The notes: generated by a model not told the origin, from the sequence alone. 64,000 nucleotides of DNA from Schaalia turicensis ACS-279-V-Col4 (GCF_000296505.1 NZ_JH815208.1:443003-507002); one strand, 5' to 3'. Counted from the first letter of the stretch, positions 18,195 to 27,953 are shown. Translations and numbers: made by a program.

Positions 18195-19529
18195 GTGGCA
18201 GAAGAGTTTGATCGCGTCCAACCGCATGATAACGAAGCTGAAGTTGCTGTCCTTGGCTCCATGCTCCTGACCGTTGACGCGATCGTTGATGTCACCGAAG
18301 AGATTCGTGGATCTGACTTCTACTCGATGAAACACGAGATTGTCTTCGATGCGATCGTTGAACTCTTCGGACAAAACCAGGTTGCCGATCCCATCACGGT
18401 GTCTGACAAGCTCCAGCACGATGGCACTCTGACAAAAATTGGTGGCAGGCCCTACCTGCACACATTGATGGCATCGGTTCCTACTGCCGCCAACGCCGGC
18501 TACTACGCGCGCATCGTTCGCGAAAAATCCATTATGCGACGCTTGGTCAGTGCCGGAACGCGAGTCGTTCAATTGGGATACTCCGAAGAAGGCGCGGAAA
18601 TTGATGAGCTTGTCGATCAGGCTCAACAGGAAATCTTCGCCGTCGCTACCGACCGTGCATCCACCGACTACGTGTCGATGAACACGATGGTGAATTCGCT
18701 GGTTGAACACCTTGAAGCCATTCAAAAGAACGACGATCTATTCGGTGTGCCCACCGGCTTTACCGACCTGGATGACCTGACGCAGGGCCTCAAGGGTGGT
18801 CAGATGATCATCGTTGCAGCCCGACCGGCAATGGGTAAGTCCACATTCGCACTGGACTTCTGTCGCTCGGCGTCAATCAAGCACGACATCACGTCACTGA
18901 TCTTCTCGCTCGAAATGAGCCAGCAAGAAATCGCCATGCGTATGGTGTCCGCAGAATCCGGCGTACCACTGACAAAGATGCAGAAAGGCACCATGAACGA
19001 TGACGATTGGCGCAAGGTCGCCAACACCATCGGCAAGGTCGCACAATCTCCCCTCTACGTTGACGACTCCGCCAACATCACGATGACGGAAATTCGTTCA
19101 AAGTGCCGTCAACTCAAGCAGGAACAGAACCTTGGATTGGTCGTCGTTGACTACCTCCAGCTGATGACAACTGGTGGCAAAGCCGAATCGCGTCAGCAGG
19201 AAGTCTCGCAAATCTCGCGAAGCCTCAAGCTTCTGGCGAAGGAAGTCGACGTTCCCGTCGTCGCAGTCGCCCAGTTGAACCGTAAGTCCGAAGAACGAAC
19301 CGACAAGCGCCCCATGATGTCTGACCTGCGTGAATCCGGATCACTGGAACAGGACGCAGACATCATCATGCTGCTTCACCGCCCCGACTACTACAACGAA
19401 GACGATCGTCCGGGCGAAGCAGAAATCCATGTCGTCAAACACCGTGCGGGCGCAACGAAGACGATCACTGCGCTCTTCCAAGGACACCTGGCGCGCTTCG
19501 CCAACTACACGCGTCGCGAAGAAGACTAA
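18195..19529 (+). CDS. dnaB: Replicative DNA helicase DnaB
   Basis: DnaB is the hexameric helicase that unwinds DNA ahead of the replication fork. The N-terminal domain (EVAVLGSMLLTVDAIVDV) and the RecA-like motor are complete: Walker A ARPAMGKSTFAL at about residues 208-219, SLEMSQQEIAMRM, VVVDYLQLM (Walker B) and DLRESGSLEQDADIIM near the C-terminus. The length of 444 residues is normal, so no intein is present. The start is GTG, five bases after AAGGAGA. The promoter region holds a cluster of DnaA-box-like sites. Confidence 0.97.
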   Translation: MAEEFDRVQPHDNEAEVAVLGSMLLTVDAIVDVTEEIRGSDFYSMKHEIVFDAIVELFGQNQVADPITVSDKLQHDGTLTKIGGRPYLHTLMASVPTAANAGYYARIVREKSIMRRLVSAGTRVVQLGYSEEGAEIDELVDQAQQEIFAVATDRASTDYVSMNTMVNSLVEHLEAIQKNDDLFGVPTGFTDLDDLTQGLKGGQMIIVAARPAMGKSTFALDFCRSASIKHDITSLIFSLEMSQQEIAMRMVSAESGVPLTKMQKGTMNDDDWRKVANTIGKVAQSPLYVDDSANITMTEIRSKCRQLKQEQNLGLVVVDYLQLMTTGGKAESRQQEVSQISRSLKLLAKEVDVPVVAVAQLNRKSEERTDKRPMMSDLRESGSLEQDADIIMLLHRPDYYNEDDRPGEAEIHVVKHRAGATKTITALFQGHLARFANYTRREED

Positions 19530-19772
19530 TCGGCATCGGCCCCACCCGTCGCGCGCCACCAACGGTGAATCGAGATGTGTGGGCGAGCGTGGCCTCGTCA
19601 ATCGGCGTCAGGCGTACCGGCAATCTGCTCGCGCACCTTGCGCATCTGCTTACGCGAGCGACGCGACGTGAATGGGGAAGCCGGGCGCCGGGGAAGCAAC
19701 GTGTGTCAGGGAAGTTGAAGAGTGGTTCTAGAGAAGCGGAATGCGGACGAGCCGGAAGAAGGCAAACAAAAA
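19530..19772. other. Non-coding stretch between dnaB and the next terminator
   Basis: No convincing gene was found here; open frames lack ribosome-binding sites and family sequence. It contains one copy of the 13-base repeat GGCCTCGTCAATC at 19591-19603. No clear dnaB terminator was identified before the hairpins at 19773-19827. Confidence 0.5.
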
Positions 19773-19794
19773 GCGCGACGAACTGGCGTCGCGC
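19773..19794 (-). terminator. Terminator of the 75-residue membrane protein gene
   Basis: On the minus strand an 8-bp stem (GCGCGACG / CGTCGCGC) with a six-base loop is followed directly by TTTTTGTTTG, the classic form of an intrinsic terminator. Confidence 0.8.
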
Positions 19795-19803
19795 GACTAT
19801 GCG

Positions 19804-19827
19804 GGGGCGCGCCTCTTTGCGCGCCCC
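19804..19827. terminator. Second G+C-rich hairpin beside the terminator
   Basis: GGGGCGCGC and GCGCGCCCC form a 9-bp stem with loop CTCTTT, between the stop of the small gene and the T-run terminator. It lacks its own T-run on the minus strand, so its role is open. Confidence 0.45.
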
Positions 19828-19837
19828 GAATTACCTA

Positions 19838-20065
19838 TCAGAGAGTTTCGTTCTGCTGCTGCGAGATTGCGTAGGTTGCGGGAACGAACAGGATTGCAGT
19901 CAGGCCGACCAGCGCTGCGATTGCAACGGAGAGGGGGGAAGATGCGGCGAGGGCGCCTGCAATACCGAGGGTTGCGAGGATGACGACTGCGACGACCAGA
20001 GCGGTGACATCAGCGGTGGTCTGCCAAGAGGCGCGGGAGATTTCAGACTTGACGATGTGAGCCAT
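19838..20065 (-). CDS. Small two-helix membrane protein
   Basis: This 75-residue protein has a hydrophilic start (MAHIVKSEISRASWQTT) and two hydrophobic helices (about residues 19-41 and 47-66) ending in SQQQNETL. The ATG is preceded by AAAGGA at a good distance and the gene ends at a clear intrinsic terminator, so it is likely real. No family was recognised. It stands alone between dnaB and the cold-shock gene, with 334 bases upstream for its promoter. Confidence 0.75.
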   Translation of the reverse strand: MAHIVKSEISRASWQTTADVTALVVAVVILATLGIAGALAASSPLSVAIAALVGLTAILFVPATYAISQQQNETL

Positions 20066-20399
20066 GGTGGTTTCCTTTGTTCAGCGCTATGCGAAGCACT
20101 GAACATGCCCCGCACGGCAATGTGTCAGTTTCGCTACCGAGGAACTAACCTCGTCCAGCACCATTTAATTTAGCAAAGTGTCGGAAACGTTTCCACTGTT
20201 GAGCCTGACATCACATCTTTGACGCAAAGCTACGGCCTGCCAAGCATGTGTGAGGCCAAAGTGCATACAACAATCCCCGAGCTGTAAAGCTCGGGGATCC
20301 TCTGTCCTGTTTCGGCTATCTGTGCGCGAGCATGCGATCACGATGATCGCTACCGATCACGCCAGTATGCGCCGAGCAGTGAAGTGAAAACGTAGAGTT
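20066..20399. other. Intergenic region between small membrane protein and cspA
   Basis: No gene was recognised. It should hold the promoter of the 75-residue protein gene (right of 20065) and the terminator of the cold-shock gene at 20273-20298. An A+T-rich stretch with GGAAACGTTTCC lies around 20182-20195. Confidence 0.5.
20273..20298 (-). terminator. Terminator downstream of cspA
   Basis: ATCCCCGAGCT and its exact complement form an 11-bp stem with a GTAA loop about 100 bases after the cspA stop. The minus strand continues TGTTGTATG, a modest T-rich tail. Confidence 0.7.
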
Positions 20400-20609
20400 T
20401 CAGCCGAGACGCTGGATGTTCTCAGCCTGCGGGCCCTTCGGACCTGCGGTGACGTCAAACTCAACCTTTTCGCCTTCGATCAAGGTGCGACGGCCAGACG
20501 CCTGAACGATGTTTGAGAAGTGAGCGAAAGCGTCTGCGGAGCCATCATCGGGAGTGATGAAGCCGAAGCCCTTGTCGTCGTTGAACCATTTCACAACACC
20601 AGTGGTCAT
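20400..20609 (-). CDS. cspA: Cold-shock protein (CspA family)
   Basis: This is a small nucleic-acid-binding protein of one cold-shock domain, 69 residues. The RNA-binding motifs [15 protein letters not shown] (RNP1-containing) and DAFAHFSNI (RNP2 position) are visible, and the C-terminus QAENIQRLG is family-like. The ATG at 20609 is used because it starts the domain at the usual place; the frame remains open upstream to 20717. The preceding sequence has GGAAAC as a weak ribosome-binding site. A long 5' leader, common in this family, would fit the 450 bases of gene-free sequence upstream. Confidence 0.93.
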   Translation of the reverse strand: MTTGVVKWFNDDKGFGFITPDDGSADAFAHFSNIVQASGRRTLIEGEKVEFDVTAGPKGPQAENIQRLG

Positions 20610-21058
20610 GGGTGTTTCCAATCTGTGTGCGCCCCAAGCAATAAGGAAAGAACTAGGAGCAGTCGTACCGTGCCGAGTTCGGCGACGGCATAGTGACCCA
20701 ACCTCCTGCACACACAACGAAAAACACTTGGAAAAACGTGGGGTACTGCAATGAAACTGTGTAACTACGCGTTTAACGCTACCTCACCCCCATCAATAAA
20801 GTGCTATCGCGGGCACTTTCATGGGGCATGTCATGTAATTGGTTTCGCGCCCACTTTTAGTGGTAGGGGTACGCCGGTGTGCGTGGCCACGTGAATGATT
20901 GACGAGACCGTCGACGTCTGCGAACTTCATCTGCGCCCGCAGGGAAACCTCGGGTGTAACGAAAAAGAAGGGAAGAAAAGAGGATGTACTTCACCCAAGG
21001 GTGAATATAGGGGGTGCCGGCAAATCTGCCGAAGATAGCTTTTCAGCTAAGAAACACG
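20610..21058. other. Gene-free region between cspA and tRNA-Leu
   Basis: No coding sequence was supported. On the minus strand it should carry the promoter and leader of cspA. A one-mismatch copy of the 13-base repeat (GATTGACGAGACC) is at 20897-20909, and GCTTTTCAGCTAAG near 21040-21051 may form part of a tRNA 3' trailer. Confidence 0.45.
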
Positions 21059-21145
21059 TGGTGCGCGAGGGGGGAGTTGAACCCCCACCCCATTTCTGGG
21101 ACACGGACCTGAACCGTGCGCGTCTGCCTATTCCGCCACTCGCGC
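21059..21145 (-). tRNA. tRNA-Leu, anticodon CAG
   Basis: The cloverleaf reads from GCGCGAG (acceptor 5' strand, 21145) to CTCGCGC plus ACCA at 21059. The anticodon stem CACGG/CCGTG encloses TTCAGGT, giving anticodon CAG for CTG codons. A long variable arm (class II) and the T-arm GGGGGTTCAACTCCCCC are present. The 3' CCA is encoded. Confidence 0.95.
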
Positions 21146-21241
21146 GTGCGTTGAAAAGATTACGGGCAAAAGTGTGTGCACGTCAAATGGAAGATACTTC
21201 CTGTCCAATTATGTTGGAATATCGGGGCGTGCACGCGCGTA

Positions 21242-22018
21242 TCACACCAGCAGGTGCGCTGCGACAATTCCCGTAACGTCGGCTACGACGATGAGGATGA
21301 CGACGAGGTCTGGCCAGTTCAGTTGACTGCCTTTTCCGCGGGTGAACAGGGTGCCACCGCGAAGACTCATTGCGCGTCCCGTGTCGACGGCGCTTCGCGA
21401 TGCCGCCGATAGGCACGCCGTGATGATGTCGATCCCGGCTTTCACTAGCGTCGTAAACGATGCTCGCATGAGATCGTTGCCCATCCTGAGGCGCGCAGTG
21501 TCTACGACGGCGGATGCTTGATCGCCCAATATGGGAAGCGACTTGAGGGCGAGTGCCATCATCGCAGCCCACTCATCAACGGGAGCACCAATCCACTTCA
21601 GTGGATAGATCAGGTGCGACAACGCAGTTGCGAGGCGCGCGGTAGAGAATGTCCACGCCAGCAGGTACGTTCCCCATAACACGAGCAGAGCAAGCACGCA
21701 GAGTCGCAGGAAAACCCAGAAACCTCCGCCGATCGACGCGCCAATGAATCCGCCGATCACGCCCGACCAGAACCAGAGTGGGGGAATGCGAACGGCCTTC
21801 GGTGGAACGCGTGAGATCACGGTTGCCAGGATTAGGGGGATAGCGACCAGTCCAAGCGTCGGCCACTTCGGCCATACGAGCAGGAACGATGTGAGTACCG
21901 TCCAGCAGACGATCATGACTTCCGGGCTGGTACGCGTCAGAGGCGACGTCCATGGAAGCGGGCGGGGCAGAGTGAATCCGCTGGGGCGATATGTCTTACG
22001 TGAACGCACGCGCGTCAT
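21242..22018 (-). CDS. ECF transporter T component (EcfT/CbiQ-like)
   Basis: This membrane protein of energy-coupling factor importers links the ATPases to the substrate-binding S component. About five to six hydrophobic segments are followed by the cytoplasmic coupling helices, with ALKSLPILGD and the Ala-Arg motif region SRSAVDTGRAMSLRG that contacts the ATPases. The start ATG overlaps the stop of the fused ATPase gene by four bases, so the two are co-translated. The last helix is at the C-terminus (VILIVVADVTGIVAA). No start alternatives matter. Confidence 0.85.
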   Translation of the reverse strand: MTRVRSRKTYRPSGFTLPRPLPWTSPLTRTSPEVMIVCWTVLTSFLLVWPKWPTLGLVAIPLILATVISRVPPKAVRIPPLWFWSGVIGGFIGASIGGGFWVFLRLCVLALLVLWGTYLLAWTFSTARLATALSHLIYPLKWIGAPVDEWAAMMALALKSLPILGDQASAVVDTARLRMGNDLMRASFTTLVKAGIDIITACLSAASRSAVDTGRAMSLRGGTLFTRGKGSQLNWPDLVVILIVVADVTGIVAAHLLV

Positions 22019-24111
22019 CGGATCACTCCCTGGGCAAGATGCAGGTGATTATCGACCAGATCGATCAGCTCATCCGTATCGTGCGAAATGATGATCAGCC
22101 CAAGCCCGTCCGCTCTCCGCTTTCTCAACACGTCACTGAGTAAGCGTCGCGATTCGACATCAAGCCCAGCGAAAGGTTCATCTAGCACCAACACTTTCGG
22201 GTGTGACGCTAACACTCCCGCCAGGGCGACGCGACGCATCTGACCGCCGGAAAGATCATCAACGTTGCGCGATGCAAGGTCGCCGGGCAGTCCCACTTCG
22301 GCCAAGGCTTTAGCGACAAGCTGGTCAGAATCAACCAGAGTCGACGAGGCGCCTCGGTGGCGGCGAGTCGAATCGGACGAGCCGACAGCTGCACCCACTT
22401 TCGCGGCCGCCAAAATATCCTTTGCGACCGTTGGACGTTGTAGTTGTAGGCGCGCGAACTGTCGCGCTAACCCGACGTCACCCACTCGAAGAGAAACAGG
22501 GGAGCCACCAAGCGTGCACTCGCCCCACGTTGGTCGCATCAACCCGGTTAGAATCCGTGCCAAGGTGGACTTGCCTGACCCGTTTTCGCCGGTGATCAGT
22601 AGTGCTTGACCGGGCGAAACAATAAATGAGACGTCACTGAGAACCGTGTTTTCCCACGGGGATCCGACATCGTAGGCGTGCCCGACATTCTTCACCCACA
22701 GGTGGTCAATTGACCCGCCTTGATAGGGCTGAGGAGCTGCAATGCTCCGCTCAATAACAGGTGTGACCTGCGAGTACGTATCTTCAAGAGGGTCCGGTGC
22801 ATCAGAAGTATCGATGTGCCCATCGCGCAGACGAATCAGCGTGTCAGCACTACTTGCTTCGGTTGCATCGTGCGTAATATGAATGACGGACGTTCCTAAA
22901 GCGGGCAGACCATGCAGAACCTCAAGAAGCTCGCGCCGGCCACGCGAATCAATCATCGCCGTGGATTCATCGGAAATGAGCACGCGAGGCTTACGCGCAA
23001 GAGCACCAGCCAAAGATAGGCGCTGTAACTGACCGCCGGACAAACGTCGGGGAGAAGCATCTTCAAGGCCCTCCAAACCGACAGTGTGAAGAAGCTCGGG
23101 AAGGTCCAGCGAAGCACGCTCATCGTCACTCATTCCCCATGCAATATCCTCGGCCACCGTGTCACCGAGGAACTGCAACTCAGAACGTTGAGCGACAACA
23201 GCAGTTCCGGCCTCGTCCCCCAAACCGACACCACCAGGTCGAATCACCTGCCCGCTTGTCGGTTGCGCGCCAGCGAGGACAAGGGAGAGGGTGGACTTGC
23301 CGGATCCGTTCGGGCCCGCGATCACCGTGAAGCCATCACTGATATCGAGGGTGATCCCTCGCAAAGCCGGAGTATCAGACCCCGGGTAGGTGAAGGTGAC
23401 ATCACGCAATGAAATAGGGAACGGGTCGGGGGTAGTCGGGGTGTCAGTGCGCTCGCGGTTTGCCGTGTCCACCAACGGATCCCACGGCGCAGTAATCGTG
23501 ATACGACGTAGAACCTTCATCGTCAGCCAGTGAGCAACTAGCGTCAACACAAAAATGCCAAGAGCTCCAAGGGGTGGAATCCAGTAGTACCAGTGCTCAA
23601 TCCAGGTGTTGATGATTGCCTGAACGGCGTCCGTTTGTGGTGCCAGCGCGGGAATCTTCCCGATCAGGGCAATGTACCCGTTGGTCGTTGTGCGCAGTGA
23701 TTCAAGGACGAGGTTCCGCGATTCAGAAAGTACAAGAAGCAGGAGCCATGTGAGGGCCCCGCCTGCGATGCCAAGCAACAGTGCCGCGCCGTAAACGAAA
23801 GCGCGGTGGGCTTCTTTGCGCGCGAGGTAGCCGACAACAAGGCCGACGGCGACAGCCTGAGCGACGGTCTGCGCGCTTTGGATACCGCCGACTGCCAGTG
23901 ACATCAAGATCGTGATGAGAGCGGTGCCAAGGCTGGCGCGCGGGCGCATATGGGCGGTGATCATCGCAATCGGGATTGTTGACCCGATTGTGAAGAAGAT
24001 GGAGAGCACGGGTATGACCGTTCCTGCGAGTCCGAGTGCAATCGACAGTCCCGCCAGAATGCCGCCGGTTGCGACTTCTGCGGGGGCTAGGGGAGTGCGC
24101 CGTTTACTCAT
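22015..24111 (-). CDS. Fused ECF S-like membrane domain with two ABC ATPases
   Basis: Residues 1-200 form about six membrane helices resembling an ECF S component. Two complete ABC ATPase domains follow. The first has Walker A GPNGSGKSTLS (near 267), signature LSGGQLQRLSLAGALA and Walker B VLISDES. The second has GENGSGKSTLAR (near 508), LSGGQMRRVALAGVLA and VLVLDEPFAGLD. With the adjacent T component, two genes would give a whole importer. The first Walker B ends DES rather than DEP, a small deviation. The imported vitamin or metal cannot be read off; there is no biosynthetic gene or riboswitch nearby. Confidence 0.87.
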   Translation of the reverse strand: MSKRRTPLAPAEVATGGILAGLSIALGLAGTVIPVLSIFFTIGSTIPIAMITAHMRPRASLGTALITILMSLAVGGIQSAQTVAQAVAVGLVVGYLARKEAHRAFVYGAALLLGIAGGALTWLLLLVLSESRNLVLESLRTTTNGYIALIGKIPALAPQTDAVQAIINTWIEHWYYWIPPLGALGIFVLTLVAHWLTMKVLRRITITAPWDPLVDTANRERTDTPTTPDPFPISLRDVTFTYPGSDTPALRGITLDISDGFTVIAGPNGSGKSTLSLVLAGAQPTSGQVIRPGGVGLGDEAGTAVVAQRSELQFLGDTVAEDIAWGMSDDERASLDLPELLHTVGLEGLEDASPRRLSGGQLQRLSLAGALARKPRVLISDESTAMIDSRGRRELLEVLHGLPALGTSVIHITHDATEASSADTLIRLRDGHIDTSDAPDPLEDTYSQVTPVIERSIAAPQPYQGGSIDHLWVKNVGHAYDVGSPWENTVLSDVSFIVSPGQALLITGENGSGKSTLARILTGLMRPTWGECTLGGSPVSLRVGDVGLARQFARLQLQRPTVAKDILAAAKVGAAVGSSDSTRRHRGASSTLVDSDQLVAKALAEVGLPGDLASRNVDDLSGGQMRRVALAGVLASHPKVLVLDEPFAGLDVESRRLLSDVLRKRRADGLGLIIISHDTDELIDLVDNHLHLAQGVIR

Positions 24112-24286
24112 GGTTTAAGTGTGCCTTGAACGGGGCGTTTGTGCGCAGTGGGCTAAGCACGCCCGCGGATATCGGTTATTTGTTAACAATTTCAGCATTG
24201 TTGTTCGACCAGCAGATTTTCTGTGATGGGCAACATAAAATCGGCGTGACGGTCGGCATTTTCAAAGACAACGAGGTCTTCATCCC

Positions 24287-25765
24287 ATGAGTCGCTCTCA
24301 TCACCTTCATCATTCGCGCCACTCACATGTAGAAGTGAATCCGCGTTCTGCCCAGAACATGACTACGCGCCAAAAACCGAAGAAAGAAAACGGGATTAGC
24401 CCGCTGAAACTCTTCGGACAGATGAGCGCAGCAATCGCTATCATCACCTTCCTATTCGTGCGTCTTCCCGGGCTGGAAGTCGAAGGCTCGCGTATGTTCG
24501 GCATCTTTCTTGCCGCGATCCTCCTCTGGGTGACCGAAGCGATTCCGCTGGCAGCGACTGCGACGCTGGTGATTTTTCTCGAAGTTCTTTTCGTGTCCGA
24601 CCATGCGATTATTCCCGTCGGTGAAGAAGCACCCAAATACACCGTCTTCTTCGGAGCGCTCGCCAACCCTGTGATCATCCTGTTCTTGGGTGGTTTCATG
24701 GTGGCCGATGGCGCGGCGAAATATAAAGTGGACCGCGCGCTTTCAGCTGTCTTGTTGAAGCCATTCCTGGGCAAACCACGCTTGACGGTCATGGGCGTCA
24801 TGCTCATTACCGCTCTGATGAGTATGTTCATGTCGAATACGGCAACGACCGCCACGATGTTCGCGGTCATGATGCCGGTCATCATGGCGTTGCCCGTAGG
24901 TAAGGCAAGAACAGGCATTGCACTGTCGATCCCCGTCGCCGCCAACGTGGGCGGTATGGGAACGCCGGTCGGCACGCCCCCGAATGCAATCGCCCTGGGC
25001 GCACTGCAGACTGCGGGTATTTCCGTGACGTTCCTTGACTGGATGATCGCCGCTGTTCCGTTGATGCTGATTGTTTTGGCGGTCTCGTGGTTGTTTATTT
25101 CGTGGCGCTACATTCCCAAGGATGCGCAGTTCGACATTGATATGACGGCCAAGTTCGATATGTCGCGAAACGCGAAGATCTTCTATGTCGTTTCGCTTCT
25201 GACGATCCTGCTCTGGATGACTGAATCGCTCCACGGTGTGTCGGCGAATATCGTTGGTTTCTTCCCTGTCGTTGCACTGATGGTCTTTAAGGTTATGAGC
25301 GGTGACGACCTTCGAGCCCTCGACTGGCCTGTGTTGTGGCTGGTCGCAGGTGGTATCGCTCTTGGGTCCGGCGTTGGTAACACGGGCTTGGATAAGTGGA
25401 TGCTTGGCTCTATCCAGTGGGGATCGATCCCGACGATCATGCTCCTCTTGGTGCTTGCCCTGGTTGGTTGGGTGACCTCGAACGTTATTTCGCACTCTGC
25501 GTCGGCAAACCTCTTGATTCCAATGGGTATGGGCTTGGCTACGACGATTTCAACGCCGGCTACCGAAATCGCCATCGTCTTGGCACTCGGTTGCTCGTTG
25601 GGTATGTGCCTTCCGATTTCGACTCCGCCGAACGCGATCGCCTACTCGACGGGGACAACGCCGACTCGCGAAATGGCGATCGTTGGCATCGTTGTTGGTG
25701 TCTTGGGCGTCGTCCTGCTCTCTTTCGTTGCACCGCTAACGTGGGGCGCGCTCGGAGTGATCTGA
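24287..25765 (+). CDS. DASS-family sodium/anion symporter
   Basis: This is a transporter of the divalent anion:sodium symporter family (SLC13-like), taking up dicarboxylates, citrate or similar anions. The paired signatures are visible: MSNTATTATM (near residue 181) with GTPVGTPPNAIALG (near 231), and SHSASANLLIP with LPISTPPNAIAYS (near 447). Eleven or more hydrophobic segments are present. A His-rich tail (SRSHHLHHSRHSH) starts the protein from the ATG at 24287, which has GAGG nine bases upstream. An ATG at 24359 would remove it but lacks such a site. It is followed after one base by a histidine kinase gene, implying a regulated operon. Confidence 0.9.
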   Translation: MSRSHHLHHSRHSHVEVNPRSAQNMTTRQKPKKENGISPLKLFGQMSAAIAIITFLFVRLPGLEVEGSRMFGIFLAAILLWVTEAIPLAATATLVIFLEVLFVSDHAIIPVGEEAPKYTVFFGALANPVIILFLGGFMVADGAAKYKVDRALSAVLLKPFLGKPRLTVMGVMLITALMSMFMSNTATTATMFAVMMPVIMALPVGKARTGIALSIPVAANVGGMGTPVGTPPNAIALGALQTAGISVTFLDWMIAAVPLMLIVLAVSWLFISWRYIPKDAQFDIDMTAKFDMSRNAKIFYVVSLLTILLWMTESLHGVSANIVGFFPVVALMVFKVMSGDDLRALDWPVLWLVAGGIALGSGVGNTGLDKWMLGSIQWGSIPTIMLLLVLALVGWVTSNVISHSASANLLIPMGMGLATTISTPATEIAIVLALGCSLGMCLPISTPPNAIAYSTGTTPTREMAIVGIVVGVLGVVLLSFVAPLTWGALGVI

Positions 25766-25766
25766 G

Positions 25767-27953
25767 ATGGTCACCTTGGGTTCTGATTCACTTCCGCCCG
25801 GGGGCGAGGCCCCGCGAGGTCTGCATAATTGTGTGCTGAACAAGCAAGATCCGTGGGAGCGCTCGAATGTCCGCGAAAGAGGGCACAAGCAGGATGCGCA
25901 CGTCCACATCCTTGTCATCGGTGATGACTCGAGGGGTCTTGCTCGCCAACTGACAACGGATATGGGGATCGCATTCCCGAATCTTTGTCTGGATCGCATC
26001 GATTCTGGCGCTGACCTGAATATTTACGATGCCTCCCTGGGCCCGGCTGACCACGTGGTCTTAGGTCTGGTGACGTCCGAAGTCACTCAGATCGATGATC
26101 TGCTGGATCAAATGGACGGTCGTCCAATTCTGGAGCCCACCCGCTGGCTGGTGGTGACGGATCAGGACGAGCACACCGACTTGGCACGAGCGACCACGTC
26201 CGACCGTTTGGCGTCCGTGATTTCGGTTCCCTGGACTGTTCCGCTTCTTCTGGGCCAGTCATATTCGACGATGGTGGGCCACCTTGAAGCAGACGGTCGA
26301 ACTGATGACGAGATCCATCTTCTTCTCGGTGATCCACCAGCGAACGCCGTACGCGGTCCGTTGCTGACAGGCCTTGATCACAGCGAGCATGATGTTGTTC
26401 GCGAGCTTCTTATTGGCGTTGAAAAGGTTCTGGGTCCCAGACCGCGCCTCGTTATTGAACCAGGAACGGAACTTGCCGTTCAGGGCCAGCCGGTTGGCGC
26501 TGTCCACCTTGTGCTCGACGGCGATGTTTCACTGCACCGTGATTCCAATGGCGGGGAAGTCCTTGCGCACCTTGCATCATCCGGCCCTCTCATTGGTCTC
26601 GTCTCCCTTGCTCGACGAGAAAACGCATTCTTCACGGCGACTGCAACGTCGACGGCCCGAGTTGTCCGGCTGACCCACGAACAGCTGTCGATTGCGTTGC
26701 TTGAAGAACCGTCTCTCGCGACCCCTCTGGCCGCGCTTGCGATTCAGTCGCTGACTCGCAGACTGATGCGCGCCGAAGACCTCCACTTGGAAAACGCGAT
26801 GCTTGCCGCCGACCTTGAGAGGCAGAAGCAGGAATTGGCGCGCACACTTGAAGACCTTCGAAGCACCAGGGCGGAATTGGTCAATAAGGCGAGGTTCGCG
26901 ATGCTCGGCGAACTGTCGGCAGGCATAGCGCACGAACTGAATAATCCGATCACTGCGCTGGCGCGCGCGGCAGAACACTTAAATGAAGACATCGACCGTG
27001 TTTTGTCTACGTCGCCATCGCTTGAGCCAGCGCGCACGTCCATGCGCTCTGCGTTGGAAGCTCCTCCTCGCTCAACGGCCACGGAACGCGAAATTGTGAA
27101 GTCGCTCTTGTCTTCGGCGGGCGGAGACCGGCGCTTGGCGCGTCGCCTCATGCTTGCCGGCGTGACGGAGGCTGCGACGGCCAAAGCTTTGGCGCGCGGG
27201 GGAGACGAGGCGCTTAATGTCGTCGAATCCGGTTCAAGGATCGGTTCATCGCTCCGTTCTATTCGCGCAGCCTCTGACCGCGTCATCGATCTGACGAAGT
27301 CGCTCAAGGGGTACGCGCGTCCCGACGCGGTAGAACTGCACCCCATCGATGTGCGTGAAGGAGTCGATGACGTTATTCGGTTGACCGGATACAGGATGCG
27401 TGACATCGTCGTTACCCGCGACGAGGAAGATGTTCCACCGATCATGGGGATTCCCTCGAGGCTTCAGCAGGTGTGGACCAACATTCTGGTCAACGCTGCC
27501 GAAGCGATTGACGATGAGCGCGACGCTATCAAAGATCGGCGAGCGAAAGGTGAAGAATGTGCGCCTGCCCGCGGTGAAGCCCCCGCGCAGATCGACATCA
27601 CCACCCGGGTTGAGGATGGTCACGTCTGCGTCGTCATCGGCGATAACGGGCCTGGCATTTCGCCGGAACTGGTGGATAAGATTTTTGAACCACACTTCAC
27701 CACGAAGGCGGGCATGGTTCGATTCGGCTTAGGCATGGGAATGTCCATTGTTCGGTCGATCATTGCCGACCACGGTGGCGAGCTCACCGTTGAATCTCGC
27801 CCAGGGCGCACGGTGATGACAGCCCGATTCCCGATGATTGGTGATTCTGCTACTGAGAGTGTCACTGGTACCCATTCTTCTCAGACCGGCGCAGATTCCC
27901 CCGCCGACCATTCAACCCACGAAGCGTCCACACCAATGGAGGTAGAACGATGA
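25767..27953 (+). CDS. Histidine kinase with cyclic-nucleotide-type sensor domain
   Basis: This is a 728-residue cytosolic sensor kinase with no membrane helix. Residues 43-150 look like a degenerate receiver domain (HVHILVIGDD). Residues 235-310 resemble a cyclic-nucleotide/CRP-type domain (AVHLVLDGDVSLHR), followed by a coiled-coil. The phosphoacceptor is His389 in GELSAGIAHELNNP. About 100 residues separate this helix from the likely second helix (SLRSIRAASDRVIDLTKSL, near 494), an unusual insertion. The ATPase domain has NILVNAAEAID (near 571), DNGPGIS (near 627) and GLGMGMSIV (near 655). It starts one base after the symporter stop and overlaps the response regulator by four bases. Confidence 0.88.
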   Translation: MVTLGSDSLPPGGEAPRGLHNCVLNKQDPWERSNVRERGHKQDAHVHILVIGDDSRGLARQLTTDMGIAFPNLCLDRIDSGADLNIYDASLGPADHVVLGLVTSEVTQIDDLLDQMDGRPILEPTRWLVVTDQDEHTDLARATTSDRLASVISVPWTVPLLLGQSYSTMVGHLEADGRTDDEIHLLLGDPPANAVRGPLLTGLDHSEHDVVRELLIGVEKVLGPRPRLVIEPGTELAVQGQPVGAVHLVLDGDVSLHRDSNGGEVLAHLASSGPLIGLVSLARRENAFFTATATSTARVVRLTHEQLSIALLEEPSLATPLAALAIQSLTRRLMRAEDLHLENAMLAADLERQKQELARTLEDLRSTRAELVNKARFAMLGELSAGIAHELNNPITALARAAEHLNEDIDRVLSTSPSLEPARTSMRSALEAPPRSTATEREIVKSLLSSAGGDRRLARRLMLAGVTEAATAKALARGGDEALNVVESGSRIGSSLRSIRAASDRVIDLTKSLKGYARPDAVELHPIDVREGVDDVIRLTGYRMRDIVVTRDEEDVPPIMGIPSRLQQVWTNILVNAAEAIDDERDAIKDRRAKGEECAPARGEAPAQIDITTRVEDGHVCVVIGDNGPGISPELVDKIFEPHFTTKAGMVRFGLGMGMSIVRSIIADHGGELTVESRPGRTVMTARFPMIGDSATESVTGTHSSQTGADSPADHSTHEASTPMEVER

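Noticed and set aside
19565..20173. A 202-codon plus-strand frame after dnaB
   Set aside because: It reads through two hairpins, a terminator and the antisense of the 75-residue protein gene.
24743..25495. A 250-codon minus-strand frame opposite the DASS symporter
   Set aside because: It is composed largely of Arg, His, Gln and Asn, with no domain; the symporter frame is certain.
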